Notes under the pieces: model-generated | What the model saw: only the letters and a program-made list of their open reading frames with translations | What the model was told of the DNA's origin: nothing | Database searches by the model: none | Shown here: in pieces, positions 22,499 through 34,800 of the stretch | Position numbering within the stretch: position 1 is the stretch's first letter | How the letters are laid out: each line of letters starts with the position of its first letter | Assembly (NCBI GenBank): GCA_945859605.1 | Contig: OX243817.1 | Coordinates: 19,291,634 to 19,355,633 of the forward strand | DNA: 64,000 bases | DNA from: Lumbricus rubellus | Taxonomy: Eukaryota > Annelida > Clitellata > Crassiclitellata > Lumbricidae | Direction: 5' to 3' | Made by a program: the position numbers and the translations under genes

Positions 22499-23056
22499 TT
22501 GATATTCTTTGGTTTCTACAGACAATTTATTTGTAATTTTGCTGAGATTGCTAAACCATTGACAGATTTAACTAGCAAGCAGACACCTGAGAACATTATT
22601 TGGACTGAGGACCACCAGAAATCTTTTGATTCTCTTAAAGAAATTGTTTTATCGAATGTTATTCTGTACATGTTCGAGGTTGGCAAACCATTTAATTTGT
22701 ACTGTGATAGCAGTGATTTTGCTGTGGGGGCTGTGCTGTCACAAGTGGACGATGAGGGGATAGAACGTCTCGTTTCATTTATCAGCCAGAAGCTGACAGA
22801 TACCCAGAGGAGATGGGCGACGATTGAGAAGGAAGCCTATGCAATCATATGGGCTTTAAACAAATTGAAAGAAATCATTATTGGTTCCAAGATTAATGTG
22901 TTCACTGATCATAATCCTTTAGTTTATTTGACTGAGTCAATGTCGAAGTCTGCTAAGTTAGTCAGATGGTCTTTATCATTGCAAAATTTTGACATTCTGT
23001 TGAACTATAAGAAAGGAAAGTTGAATGTAGTAGCAGACTGCTTATCGAGATTGTAG
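22499..23056 (+). pseudogene. RT thumb plus RNase H remnant
   Basis: A 185-residue frame, shifted relative to the gag-integrase frame. It begins at the RT connection motif FFGFYRQF, followed by AKPLTDLT, and then a complete-looking RNase H: YCDSSDFAVGAVLSQ, IEKEAYAIIWAL, FTDHNPLVYL and VVADCLSRL supply the Asp/Glu/Asp/Asp set. No RT finger or palm motif (no YxDD) is present anywhere between 22400 and 22500, so an internal deletion joins the RT start to the thumb. Confidence 0.9.
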
Positions 23057-23151
23057 TATAAGGTATTTTGTGATTGCATTTAATATAAGAATTGTTTGTA
23101 TTTAGTTTAAGCATTATACGTTCGCTAATTTTTAAGATTAATTAGCTCTCT

Positions 23152-23170
23152 TCAAAAGAAAGGAAAGAGG
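23152..23170 (+). promoter_or_regulatory. Polypurine tract
   Basis: AAAAGAAAGGAAAGAGG just before the 3' LTR, the expected plus-strand priming site. Confidence 0.85.
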
Positions 23171-23173
23171 TAA

Positions 23174-23693
23174 TGTCAGCTAATTTAATCAGTGCACGCC
23201 GATTGTCGTACAGCGACGTAAGTAGGCCAGGTGCAAATTGCCGCGCGGCGTCTGCACAGGTGATTGTCTGGACAGCACGTGACGTCTAGACGAGCGTACG
23301 TTAATTGTACAAGAAGGGAGTGGAAGTGAAGAAGGAGAGTTGCGTGTTGAGAGCCGTTGAGATAGGCTGTAAGAGTTGTTGTTGAGTTGCGATAGAGTAG
23401 ACTGATGAAGATAGTAGTCGTGTAGTTGTTATGATAACGCAAGTGTAGTCATTGTTGTGTTGTTGCTGATCGTTTTACTTTATATCGGATTTTGGAGTAT
23501 AATAAGAAGAGTTAAACACGTCGTCGTTGTTGGTTAACAAAACAGTGAAAGACTGTAGATTCTTTAACCTAGCCATTTAGCTAATGAAACAGTTATCTAG
23601 GGATAGGCCTACGCTACCACGAACTTATACGAAGAAGCTTCCGAAGAGACTGAAGGTCACACGTAGAGAAGAAGAGGGAAAAGACTTGTGACA
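23174..23693 (+). repeat. 3' LTR
   Basis: 520 bp, TGTCAGC to TTGTGACA, with one difference from the 5' LTR. Confidence 0.97.
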
Positions 23694-23903
23694 ATATATA
23701 TATATATATGCATACATACATACATACACGCATATATACATGCACACATACATACGGAGTTACACACACATACATACATGCAATACATACATACATACAT
23801 ACATACATACATACATACATACATACATACATACATACATACATACATACATACATACATACATACATACATACATACATACATACATACATTCATACAT
23901 ACT
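23694..23903. repeat. TA/CATA microsatellite, right half
   Basis: Long ACAT tetranucleotide run directly right of the 3' LTR, the continuation of 17224-17319. Confidence 0.95.
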
Positions 23904-24129
23904 GATCTCTGTAACAGTGACAAAACACTACTTGGAACAAGCAAGGTACTGCCGGTACCGGTACTGTACCAGTACCAGCGAAATGACGTAAAGTTCAAGA
24001 GGTAGAACCATCCTCCGATTCTGAAAGTGGTGGATCAGTGTCATACCAAGATAGTAGTACATGTACTACCCGTACTTCGTATGACTCGGCAGGGGCCGAC
24101 AATGAATCACCAGTGGTCGCCATAATGTC

Positions 24130-24411
24130 CCAGTAGCCTATGGACCTGACCAATGGACTGTTGTGAAGTATGAAGGAAAGAAAGTTTATCTCAACTACAT
24201 TGTCAAAATTCTTGATGTAAAACCAAGAAGAAAACCTCTGAAAGTGCAATTTGTGAAGAAACAACCCGGAAGCAATTATTTCAAATTTACTGACAAAGAA
24301 GCTGATATTGACACTGCAGTTCCATATAATGCATTGTTGAAGAACTACAGAAGCCTACAGAAAACAACAGACAGCAATTCCAGTTTTAAAATGTCACCAG
24401 TAAAGTTATGA
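24130..24411 (+). pseudogene. Orphan C-terminal coding fragment, unrecognised
   Basis: In-frame segment reading PVAYGPDQWTVVKYEGKKVY followed by a basic, lysine-rich stretch and ending MSPVKL plus stop, about 93 residues. The sequence upstream is broken by stops. It lies between the two arms of the GGGGTAACTTTGA element, so it may be the tail of that element's lost transposase; this is inference. I do not recognise the family. The WTVVKYEGKK segment resembles a small beta-barrel reader-like fold at most. Confidence 0.4.
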
Positions 24412-24849
24412 ATTAAAAGAAACTGATACAAACTTTTGAAATATGTCGTCCCTTTGACAATGGGAAATTTTTTTGGGGATATCCTCTCAATGGTCAGTAA
24501 TGCAGTTATGGACTTTTTTGGATCCCCAGATGGTTGGGGATACGTGTTTCTTTTTTAAAACTGAAGAAAGTTATCAAAGTAGCCCCTATTAGGTCCTTAT
24601 TTGATAACATATTGAAAAGTAAAAAAGTATCAAAGTAACCCCACCCCCTGGGGTTACAATGATAACTCTTTGGGCTTTAAAAAAATATACCAGGCATACT
24701 TTAAAAAAATAAAATTGAGTTTCATCGCAATCACAAGACATCATTTGGTACAATAAAGCAAAAAAAGCAGAAAAATATTTTTTAAAAGTTCCATTTATGG
24801 AACCAAATATGCAAAAAACTATCAAAGTTACCCCAGTTGACGGTAAGAT

Positions 24850-25590
24850 ACCAACGACACTAACAAATCAAATTTTGCATTTGAAAAACATCCATGAAAA
24901 GTGGCCATGTCCTCAATATTACCTGTTTAGTATTTTTCAAATTCTTCCTAAGAAATTTAACCGTCACCATTGTGCTTGCCCCTCCTTCGAAACCATCTGC
25001 GGGCGCCCATGTTAGCCGTCTAACTGTATAGTTTCATTACCACGTTTGCTATGGGCGTAAATCGGGGAAATGCTTAATCCTCTCGACCTTTTGACCGTGG
25101 TTTGAACTTCCAACCGCATAAGCCTACTTCGCTCTACTTGATTGTCCAGCACAGTAGTCAGCCACCTAGCAAATAACTAATCAACTTCTGATATCGTGGC
25201 ATCCAGCGACTAACACACCAACTGCATTCCACGAATTAGCTACAACGAATTAACCAGTGAAATAGTCCTACATATTTTTAAAAGTAAAAAATGATTGGCT
25301 TCAAAAAAAATTTATTGATAAATGATTGATCTATCTAGCGACTAACACACTGCATTCCACGAATTGGTTACAGCGAATTAACCAGTAAACCATCCGCAGC
25401 TTAAATTAAATTTCCAAAAACACTTCCACTGTTTAGTTGTTGTCCGAAGCAAAAATCTAATAAAAATCTGTAAGCTTCAACAGCGCAAGAAGCATCAGCA
25501 GATGGCAATCCAGTCTTCAGCAGTTTCAGAATCCTCGTCATCATCATTTCTTTCGTTGATACTGGCAACAGTATGTCAGCAAGAGCTCAG
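24850..25590. other. No gene recognised
   Basis: Intergenic. The words TAACACAC, TGCATTCCACGAATT and GAATTAACCAGT occur twice (25210-25260 and 25335-25385), a local tandem duplication of roughly 125 bp. Nothing coding. Confidence 0.45.
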
Positions 25591-25591
25591 T

Positions 25592-25629
25592 CATCATCAT
25601 CATCATCATCGTCGTCGTCGTCGTCGTCG

Positions 25630-25672
<43 letters not shown>

Positions 25673-25850
25673 TATCATCATCATCATCATCAATGTTCGT
25701 CATCGATATCATCGTCGTCGTCACCTTCACCATGAGCGTCACTGCCACCGCCACCGTCACTACCCCACCCCCACTACCACCACCACCACCCACCACCACC
25801 ACAACCACCACAACCACCACCACCACCACCACCATCATCATCATCATCGG
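25592..25850. repeat. TCA/TCG and ACC trinucleotide microsatellites
   Basis: TCATCATCA and CGTCGT run (25592-25692) and an ACC-rich run (25745-25850). They lie just past the stop codon of gene C. Poly-His, poly-Ser, poly-Asp and poly-Val frames here are artefacts of the repeat. Confidence 0.95.
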
Positions 25851-25893
25851 CTCATGCAGCAGAAGTAGATGGAGTAATTCATCATCCAGAGTT

Positions 25894-28800
25894 TCAAATG
25901 CATGTCAGACCAGACTGTGACCAGTACGTTCCGCTCCCGCATGACTGAGTGTAGCATCGCCCGGTTCCGTCGCATTGAATGTATTTGGTTGAGTCGACTG
26001 ATGGATAGTAATACTGTCCGCTTGCAGTGGCGCTGGCACATGGGTTGTTAGTGCCGCAGTCGTACCCAACGGCAGCAGCTGCTGTCACTGAAACACACAG
26101 TCAAACCAGACGGTGTGTTAATTAACGTTACCCAGCGTGGACGAAAAACACAAAATAGGCTACTGCCGCTACTGTATTTCATCGTATAATCGTAATGTCC
26201 AAATTTCTAGAGCGCCACTCGATAGCCAAGCATCAGGCACATTGGCACCAGGTCATGCACGAACGGTATTTCTAGTCAGAGGGGTTGTCCAAAGGAGCAG
26301 TCCGAACAGAGACGCATTAAAGCTATGTGCGGGCCCGGTGTAAAGGTTTCAAATTACCCCCTCGGTTTCAGATTACCCCCTGGACACTAAATTTTTGCAT
26401 CAGACATCGCATTTATTGCACTAAAAAATCAGAAAAATGATCCCGCTTCTTGTTTTGGTGTGAAGATTTTCATCCGTCATCCCACTTCGTGTTTTGTTAT
26501 CCATATTTTGATCCGAAATAAATAATAGCATCGAATCCATTTGCATAAACTGTCCGTAACTCTGCAAATGTCTCTCCAATAATATTTATTCGCCCGCTTT
26601 ATGTGAAAATGTAGAATGTAGAATGTAGATAATGTTAGTTCGTCAATTCTTGTCAGTACTGTTCATGGCCTTGGTCAGTTGTTCTACCACATAATATCTT
26701 CCTTAGTAAACATTACATTTGTTAATTATCGTCCACCAATTCTGGCGCCTTTTATATACTATGTGTGTGACGTCGTGTATGCCTACTTGATTAAGGCTAT
26801 AGGCCTACGTGCTATTTTGGCTTCACATTTTAGACTTTCTATAGGCTACTCTTCAAAGTACTGTGTTCAGTATCGATTTCATTCATAGTGAATTTAAATT
26901 ACATAGGCTAACTGACTAACTGTAACAAACTACACTGTGCAAACTGTGCACATTCTGCACAAGTTTACGTGAAATGTCATTTCCAAAATCTCCCTATATT
27001 CTAACACAAAAATTATGGTGTAGGCCTATAGGAAGGCGATTTGGTGTCCGGACAATTCGGCGCCGGACAATTCGGACCGGACAATTCGGACCCGGACAAT
27101 TCGGAGTGCATGTAAAAATATTGCTCTTACGGCAATGAAACTTTTGTTTATCAATGGTATGAAATAGGCTATAATTATATGGCACCAAGCAAATATTGTC
27201 TGATCTTCTAAAAATTTATCCAATAACAGAAATAAGACACTGAAATTAGTAGCTAAATGCAGTAAATTATCAACTTATAGGCATCTCATGTAGATCAATG
27301 TAAATTTCATACCTATAGGCCCATGGTTTTTTTATGCCCGATATATAGTGAGGTACGTGTCAGATTAATATTAGTTTCGACAGTATACATTTTGGGTGAT
27401 GGAGAAGTCCCATCACGAATTTGGGCTGCAAAGAATTGTTCGGTCCGAATTGTCCGTTCCGAATTGTCCGGTCCGAATTGTCCGGTCCGAATTGTCCGGT
27501 CCGAATTGTCCGGCGCCGAATTGTCCGGGAACCGGTGATTTAGGCCTATTACAATAATTGCATAGACTATTCGGTTGATGTATCAATAAATAAGCTCAGA
27601 ACTATGTGTATGAATCTGAGACCATCAATAAAAACTGTAAAAGTCCAACCTTTGGTTCCGGTTCCGCTGCTTGCCTGCCCATTGGTTTTAATCTGAAAGA
27701 GAAATGTCTCTGATACAGAAATTACAGATTCATTGACGTAGCTTGCTTCAGGGGCGTCTATCCCCCCCAACTTAAAAGTGAGTTCATGGCGCCTTCCCCC
27801 CCAAGGGGGTGGGTGCGGAAGGGGGACACCCCTCCCGCCTAGATTTTTAAATTTTTTGCTGCGCGAAGTGCGCGTAGGTAACACTTGGAGTGAAAAAAGA
27901 TGTTTTTACAAATGCAACAATCCAGACCTATCTAATTTTAATTCAATATACCGTCCGGACATGAGTTCGATAGAGTGGACGGTCGACCAAAAGTCTAAAA
28001 GTTCATGAATAAATGAGGTGTTTGCTGAGTGGTCTAGACAGTGCTGCAAATCGATTGATGATGTCGTTGATGACGATTTTGTCGAGAATGTCTTTCTCAG
28101 TTGAGAGAACCAACAATGCCGAAAAGTAGTCGTCAACCATTGTTGATCGAAGTCTGTTCTTGACGATACGGATACGGCTCATCACCCGTTCCGCACTGCA
28201 ACTCGATACTGCCAACGTAGATAACACTTTGTACAAAGACGACAGATGAGGATACGACGAAATTTGTTGCACAATACGTAGTGGTTTGATGAAACTTTGT
28301 TCCATCCATTTGGCATCAGATCCTGGTTCTTCTGAGTCACATTCACATTCGTCGTCATCATCAGCGACAGCAATCGTCTCAGACTGGTCATGCTTTGCAG
28401 TTTGAGTTTGGTGGTCAATTGTGACAACCTGCTCCAAATCGGAATACACATCGAGGAAATCGTTTCGCTCTCTGGCAAGTTGGACAGCCGAAAGTCCATA
28501 GAACTCGCACAATTCAGCAATGTCATCCTCTGCGACTCGAGTTCCTTTTGATAAGCTCTTCGGCGTGAATAGTTGTATCTGCTTTAGAAAAAGGAGATTT
28601 TCGTCTGAAAACCGATCTTCTAAGGCGACAAGGACGGTATCAAGGGATCGAATGTAAACATTAACCTTCAGTGCCTGATCATCGTCAACGACGCGCTCAT
28701 CCGAACACTGTTCACCTGGCATCTTCTTTGTCTTGCGTTGCCTCTTCTGATGCAACTTTGGCTCTATACCATGCTTTGCAGCAAATGCTCTAGCATCTGA

Positions 28801-31800
28801 CAGTACCTTCTCCCATGCGTCATCAACAGAACCTCTGCATTTACGAAACTGGTTGATGCAGGCTTCGATCAGTGTGGACGCTATTGCGAGATCTGTGCCT
28901 ACGCCCTGTAGCATCCTGGAGACCGGTCCTGTCACGCGCAGGATTGAACGCAAAACGAACATACAAACAATGACGTCGAATTCATCAAGCCGCTTGAGTA
29001 GGCCGGATGCCCCACTAACAGTGACTGCGTCTGATGTTCTAGATGTCTTCAGTGCCTCGAGTGCATCAGTAACCACTTCATAACACTCAATAAGAGTGTT
29101 AATGCCATCCTCGACGCTTCGCCATGAGCGAGTTGTCTCGGATACACGCTTAAGTGTCATGCAGTACCGTTGATTAGTCTGCATTTTAACCAGAACAGCA
29201 TGACGTTTGTGGCCGTTGAAGAATGTGTGCAACTCCTACATCAGACCAATCGTCTTACTGTTTTCAACACTGCATGCGAGCACAGATTCAACGACAAGAT
29301 TTAGTCTATGCGCATGACACCAGATGTAGATAGCTTTCTTGGCATGCTGTTGAATTTGTGTTTTCAATCCGGAAATGTTACCCCGCATATTCGAAGCCCC
29401 ATCAAAACTTTGACCAACTAGCCAATTGAGATCAATACCAGCGACGTCTAAACTTTTCATAATCGTATCAGCAAGTACTTTTCCACTAGTCTCTCCAGAT
29501 GTGAAGACATCAACGAGACGCTCCACGGGGTGCAAGTCGTCACCACATCCTTCGATGTACCGCATAATAACACATTGTGCTTCAAGTTTCGACTTATCTT
29601 GTGTCCCATCGCTAATAAGCGAGCACCTGCCTTGTCGACGGATGTCACTGACAATGTTTTCCACAATCATTGACTTAATGATGCCAAGAAGACGACGAAC
29701 ATTTCCGGGGCTCAGGAAATTTACCTCTGGTTTCCTCTTAGTGTCGTTTTCTCGCATTGCATCCAACTTTGCAAGATACAGGGCAGAACTCTGGTCAAAT
29801 TCGGCAAGCAATTTAAACAAGTTCAAAAACTTTCCATCAAATGAAAAATGGCCACGGAGTGCCATCATTTCCTTGGCAAGATATTTGATGGCTTTGATTT
29901 CAACATAAACAACTTGTCTGTTTTGCTCAATCTGAGTATTCCGCTGGTTGGCAAGATGCTGGTCAATTCTTTTTTTCCAACCCAGCGCAGATGGGCCATT
30001 TCGGCGTCTCGGTGGCATGTTGAGGATTCATGTAAACAAATGTCGCGAATTCCATGACGTTGTACCCAGCCCTGGAATCCACTTTTAGTCCATACTTCTG
30101 CAGCAGATGGACCACCAAAAAGCAAACAGTCCAAACAATATGCCCTGTCGGTCGATGTACTGTACGATAGCCAAGATCGCCGTTCTTTAGATCCGTCTGG
30201 CATTTCGCGAAAAAACCAGGAATGAAGAAATGACCGGGTGTCGGATTTGGGAAAGACGAAAGATGAATCCGGTTGACAAGAATTATTTACGAACATAGTT
30301 ATGACTGATCCATCAATGTGCTGTCTGGCCACTTTAACTGGATCGTACTCAGAATAAGTCGAAGCTTCGTTGGACGCCCTCCCTTGAACTGGACTTGCAG
30401 TACTGACTGTACTGTTGTTTTCAAGCTGTGCATCTGTTTCATCATCAGATGGTTGGTCGGTGGTAGGTTGATCACTGTCTTCACTGGCAAGACCAGCAGC
30501 AGCTGGATGCATTGGTGATTCGAGTGACATATGATCTGCTAGAATACCACGCGCAACAGATGAAATCGGCATGTCCACATCGTCTAGGTTTTCAGTTGAT
30601 GCAACAGTCAAGTCCGCGGTAGTTGGTTGTAGCGAGTTGGACAGTTGCCACTGCCTAGCATTATCTTCAACATCCCTTGTTAAACTACTAGAACCAGGAA
30701 CGTCTTCAAGACTGTTATCTGGTGCTGGCGACCTTGGGTTTCCAGTTGTAAATTTCTCCCAGGCTCCATTTCTGCGTATTTGTACAACGATGTACTTGAT
30801 TTCCAAATCTCTGAAAATAAGATAAGACGTAACAAGGATTCAAGGAATGAAGAAACGGTGGCGGATCAATAGAATAGGAGTGGAAAACGCGGGTTGAGCT
30901 GGCGAATATATACAACTGTGTAGATGCAGGGGATCACATAGGACCAGTGCCAGTTTCTTTTTCAACTCGTAATCATAGTAAGATAGACGCCAAGATCATT
31001 ATGATTAGGCTAACTACCACTTATATGTCAATGTCAAATCGTTTAACAGCTGTACTTTTATGGTTAAAAGTTGCTCCACTCCACAAGACGGTTTCATGGA
31101 TGATGGAATTATGGAGTTGAACCCAGGCCCTTTCGCGCCGACCGGCACGAAAGACGTGCGACGTGATCCATTCGGCCACACAGAGGCAACACGGGTTACA
31201 TGACTCGGCAGATGATAGGCCTACAAAACTACTCATCTCCATTTCAATAATTTTTTCTGATAACCCTCACAGTCACAGTCAATAGAGAGAGCTGAAGGAT
31301 TATAGTGGCTAGTCTGTACTCTGTGTCTACAAATGCAGCGTTCATGAGTACGAGATTACGAGTTATGGATATTATTAGTCCGCGTGTGATGTTACAGACT
31401 ATACTAATAATTAATGTTAGTAATTTATTTACCTTAGAAATTTGTATCCATGTTTATTCTTGCAATGGTCGTTCCATTTGTCGCTACGAACCATTAAATT
31501 ACAGCTGGGTTCTTTGCATTGATATTTATACTGTTGTTTTTCGCGAGGCATTTTAAATTCAATATTATAATCCAATAATCGGACGAAAACAATAAATTTT
31601 AACCATAGATGATAGATAGTAATTAAAGTAGAGTTGACTGGTAATGACGTAATCTGGCACAGGCCAGGTCGTTGGCACAGGCACTGCTTGTTTCATTTTG
31701 GTCAGTAAGTAAGTAATATGATCTGTTGTGCGTAAGCACGCAAGCGCAGGGGAGTGAGCGGAGTAGGCTATTTGGCGTCTTATGGCCGGTAAGCTTATAG

Positions 31801-34800
31801 ACGCTTTGCACAGGTTTTGCTCCAGTTGGGGGGGAATAGGATACTATTTTGTTCATTATCAAATAAATATACTACAACAAGTGCAGTGCTAATTTCTTTT
31901 TATATGGACAAAAATCTTATGTCCCCCCAACTGCAATAAATTTATTCCCCCCAATTTTTGCAATGGCGCATTCCGCGCCATCCCCCCCATAGGATAGACG
32001 CCCCTGGCTTGCTTGACGATAGTAAACAATTAGCATGAAAATTCTACATTGGCCTAACTGGTATAGGCTACAGTACACTGACGTAAGATAGTCACTATTA
32101 TTTTGAACTAGCTGGGTTATACCGGCGTTTCGACGGAATTTTAGGATTCGCCCCGTTCCCGGTCAATCCCACTTCCCCACCATCACTTCGCCCCATTCGA
32201 TCCGTCCGTCCTTCCCCCGTGCCTCCCAGCGTCTTCGTCTCCCTCCGTCCGTCCGTCCGTCCCTCCGTCTCTCCCTCCGTCCTTCCCTCCCTCCGTCCCA
32301 CCCTTCCTCCATCTCTCCCTCCGTCCGTCCATCCGTCCTTCCCTCCCTCCGTCCCACCCTTCCTCCATCTCTCCCTCCGTCCGTCCATCCGTCCGTTCCT
32401 CCCTTCCTGCGAAAGGTCGCAGGTTCGAATCCACCTCAGATCACCGCGTAAGAACCTTGGGCAAGTCCTTCACTGGTAATTAATTGCTCAGCGCTTCGGC
32501 GTGAAACTCCGATGCAGTGTCCGCTCTGCAGTCGGGAGCGCCTCTGAGTAGTGAGCCTTAAGGGGCGCTATAACAACCGAACATACCGGTACATACATTG
32601 AAATAAAAGGTATCGCCGAGACACACAATTAGAGAAAGACAAAGAAGATGGATAGGACACAGGCGCGGATTTAGAGGGGGCGGAGTCGGAGTACGCCCCC
32701 CCTAAACCTGCAGCAAATGTTCTCAAACTAAACTGACCTAAAACTAATATAATTGCAATTTGGAAATAGGATGTTTGAAGTAGCTGGACCGGCAGAATGG
32801 AGCTCTCTTACCGTATGTATCCAAATATTACCACAATAATTCACATTTTGCTGCTCACTTCTGTCACGGCTTGCAGTGTTGAACGAGCAAATTCTAGTCT
32901 GCGATTTGTGAAGTCGTGTTTCCGAAGTACAATGAACGAGGACAGATTTAATGCACTCATTTCATTGTTTGTCCACAAGGACATCAAGTTAGACATTGAT
33001 GACATTATCAAGGCCTACGCCAGAAAGCATCCAAGGAGATTGACACTGCTTAATCCACTGGCATGTGACACTTAAATATTTCCTTTTTGGATCATGGGTT
33101 GCATGATCAAAACCGATAACTGATTTATAATCGTTTCATTGTTAACCTTCAGTGGAGACCAGTGGTTTTATATGAGAAACTATATATTTTTTTTAAGTTC
33201 CACAACATTTTCTATAAAAAGGATAATTATAGTGTGGCGTGATCCAATTTCATATATATACAGGGCTTAAAGTGTGCCAGGACGGTCATGGACGGCGTCC
33301 TGGCTATTATTTTCGAGGCAGGACGCCAGCACTACCAGGACGGTCGTCCATGATTCCATGACCAGCCATGACTGCCTAAAAATGGCTCCATTTGAGGTCG
33401 ACACAGCCAAAAATGCGCTGGTCGCTGGGTCTCCGCCCCAGACCCCGCTGGGGAGCTTACTGTAAAGACAAAACCTTTCTCTTTTACAATAATATTTTTA
33501 TTTTTATTGTTATCCTGGTAGCTTGCGACACTGAAAAACGACTTATTCTTAAAATTTTCGTTCACAAATAGCTGGCAAACAAGAGCCTAAAAATGGCTCC
33601 ATTTAAGGTCGAAACAGCCAAAAATGCGCTGGTCGCGCTGGTGGTGCTAGTCGGGATGGGTTTCGTGCCTTCGGTACTCGCAACTTCCGCCTTCGGCGCC
33701 GCCACTGACGACCAATTAGGCCTACAATACAGCGTCCTGACACTTTTTTACACTTTAAGCACTGTATATGTGTATATACACTGTGTCCGGAAAAAAGCGA
33801 CCCATTTTGTAAATATGAAAATAAATAGTAAATATTCATCGATTTTCACAATTCAAAGACCGTTCTTATCCTAACATATTTCTCTAACAATTGTGAAAAT
33901 ATAAAAGTTCAAGTCCAAATAATGACGTCATAATGACGTCATTTGCGTAAAAAGTCAAATTTAAGAAATAAATGCGCAAAATCATCAAAAATTTCAATAT
34001 TTTATGATGTAATTTATCAATAATAAATGTAAATTAATTTTATTTTTATATCTGAATTATGTCAGACTGCAATTTGTGGTCAAAGAGTACACCTTTGGCC
34101 TCAACGTAAGCGTCAAAAGGGTCGCGCTAATAGCCAACAGCATCGTCGATAACCAGCTTATCAAAATCCTCCCAGGCGTTAACAATTCGCTTACGGAGTT
34201 CTTCAATGTCTCTTATCCTTGTCTTGTAGCCTGCACCTTCTCCTCAGTCAGTCTCCAACTCTTATTATCAGCGGGATTTAAGCGCGCGGCCGTTTAGCGG
34301 CCAAAGATTAGGAGGAATGAAATCCGAGTCTCCTTAGTCAACAATTCAACAGATTGACGAACTCAGTGAGCTGAAGCGCTATTTTGTTGAAATGTGTAGG
34401 CTATTGTTCGAGTATTCCCGGATATCAGGCACCACTTTTTTATAGAGCAGACCATCCCTCTAATAAGCTGCATTTATTTTCACTTCTGGTTCTATTAAAT
34501 GGATTTCCGTTTTACCAAAAGCCAATAATACCAACGAACCATGCATGAATGGCCGGCTATATGCATGTTGATGCAAATGACGTCATCATGACGTCATTAT
34601 TGTGACTAGAACTTTTATATTTTCACCAATGTTAGACAAATATGTCAGGATTAAAATGGTGAAAAATTGTAAAAATCGGTGAATATTTACTATTTATTTT
34701 CATATTTACAAAATGGGTCGCTTTTTTTCGGACACAGTGTATATACACTGTGTCTGGAAAAATCCAAGGCTCTAATATATGAATGAAAAAACTATAGTAG

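Larger units (their letters stand above)
17320..23693 (+). mobile_element. Gmr1-like Ty3/Gypsy LTR retroelement, reverse-transcriptase core deleted
   Basis: Full element with 520-bp LTRs and ATATA 5-bp flanking duplication (17315-17319, 23694-23698). Order along the internal region is gag, protease, integrase, remnant RT, RNase H. Integrase upstream of RT is the arrangement described for the deuterostome Gmr1-like branch of Ty3/Gypsy. The LTRs differ at one position on my reading, implying a recent insertion. About 150-200 codons of RT fingers and palm are missing at 22484-22500, so the copy cannot reverse transcribe itself. Confidence 0.9.
17069..24845. mobile_element. Inverted-repeat element with GGGGTAACTTTGA phrase, split by the LTR insertion
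   Basis: Perfect 24-bp termini beginning TACCGTCAACTGGGGTAACT lie at 17069-17092 and inverted at 24822-24845. Each arm repeats the GGGGTAACTTTGA phrase (17083-17138; 24570-24665 and 24820-24840). Subtracting the 6374-bp LTR element and its 5-bp duplication leaves about 1.4 kb with a CATA microsatellite at its core and one orphan coding fragment (24130-24411). Superfamily unknown. Confidence 0.6.
27749..32006 (-). mobile_element. 4.26-kb hAT transposon (ZMYM1-like transposase)
   Basis: Termini CAGGGGCGTCTATCC / GGATAGACGCCCCTG with perfect 8-bp duplication GCTTGCTT (27741-27748 and 32007-32014). It carries one minus-strand transposase. It sits in gene C intron 1, 57 bp upstream of the exon 2 acceptor. 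Both ends and the perfect duplication indicate a young insertion. Confidence 0.93.

Noticed and set aside
25502..25920. Poly-His/poly-Ser frames and a minus-strand poly-Asp frame
   Set aside because: Low-complexity trinucleotide repeats with no conserved flanking domain.
32098..32479. Arg/Gly- or Pro/Ser-rich frames near 32.2-32.4 kb
   Set aside because: Products of the CCGT/CCCT satellite.
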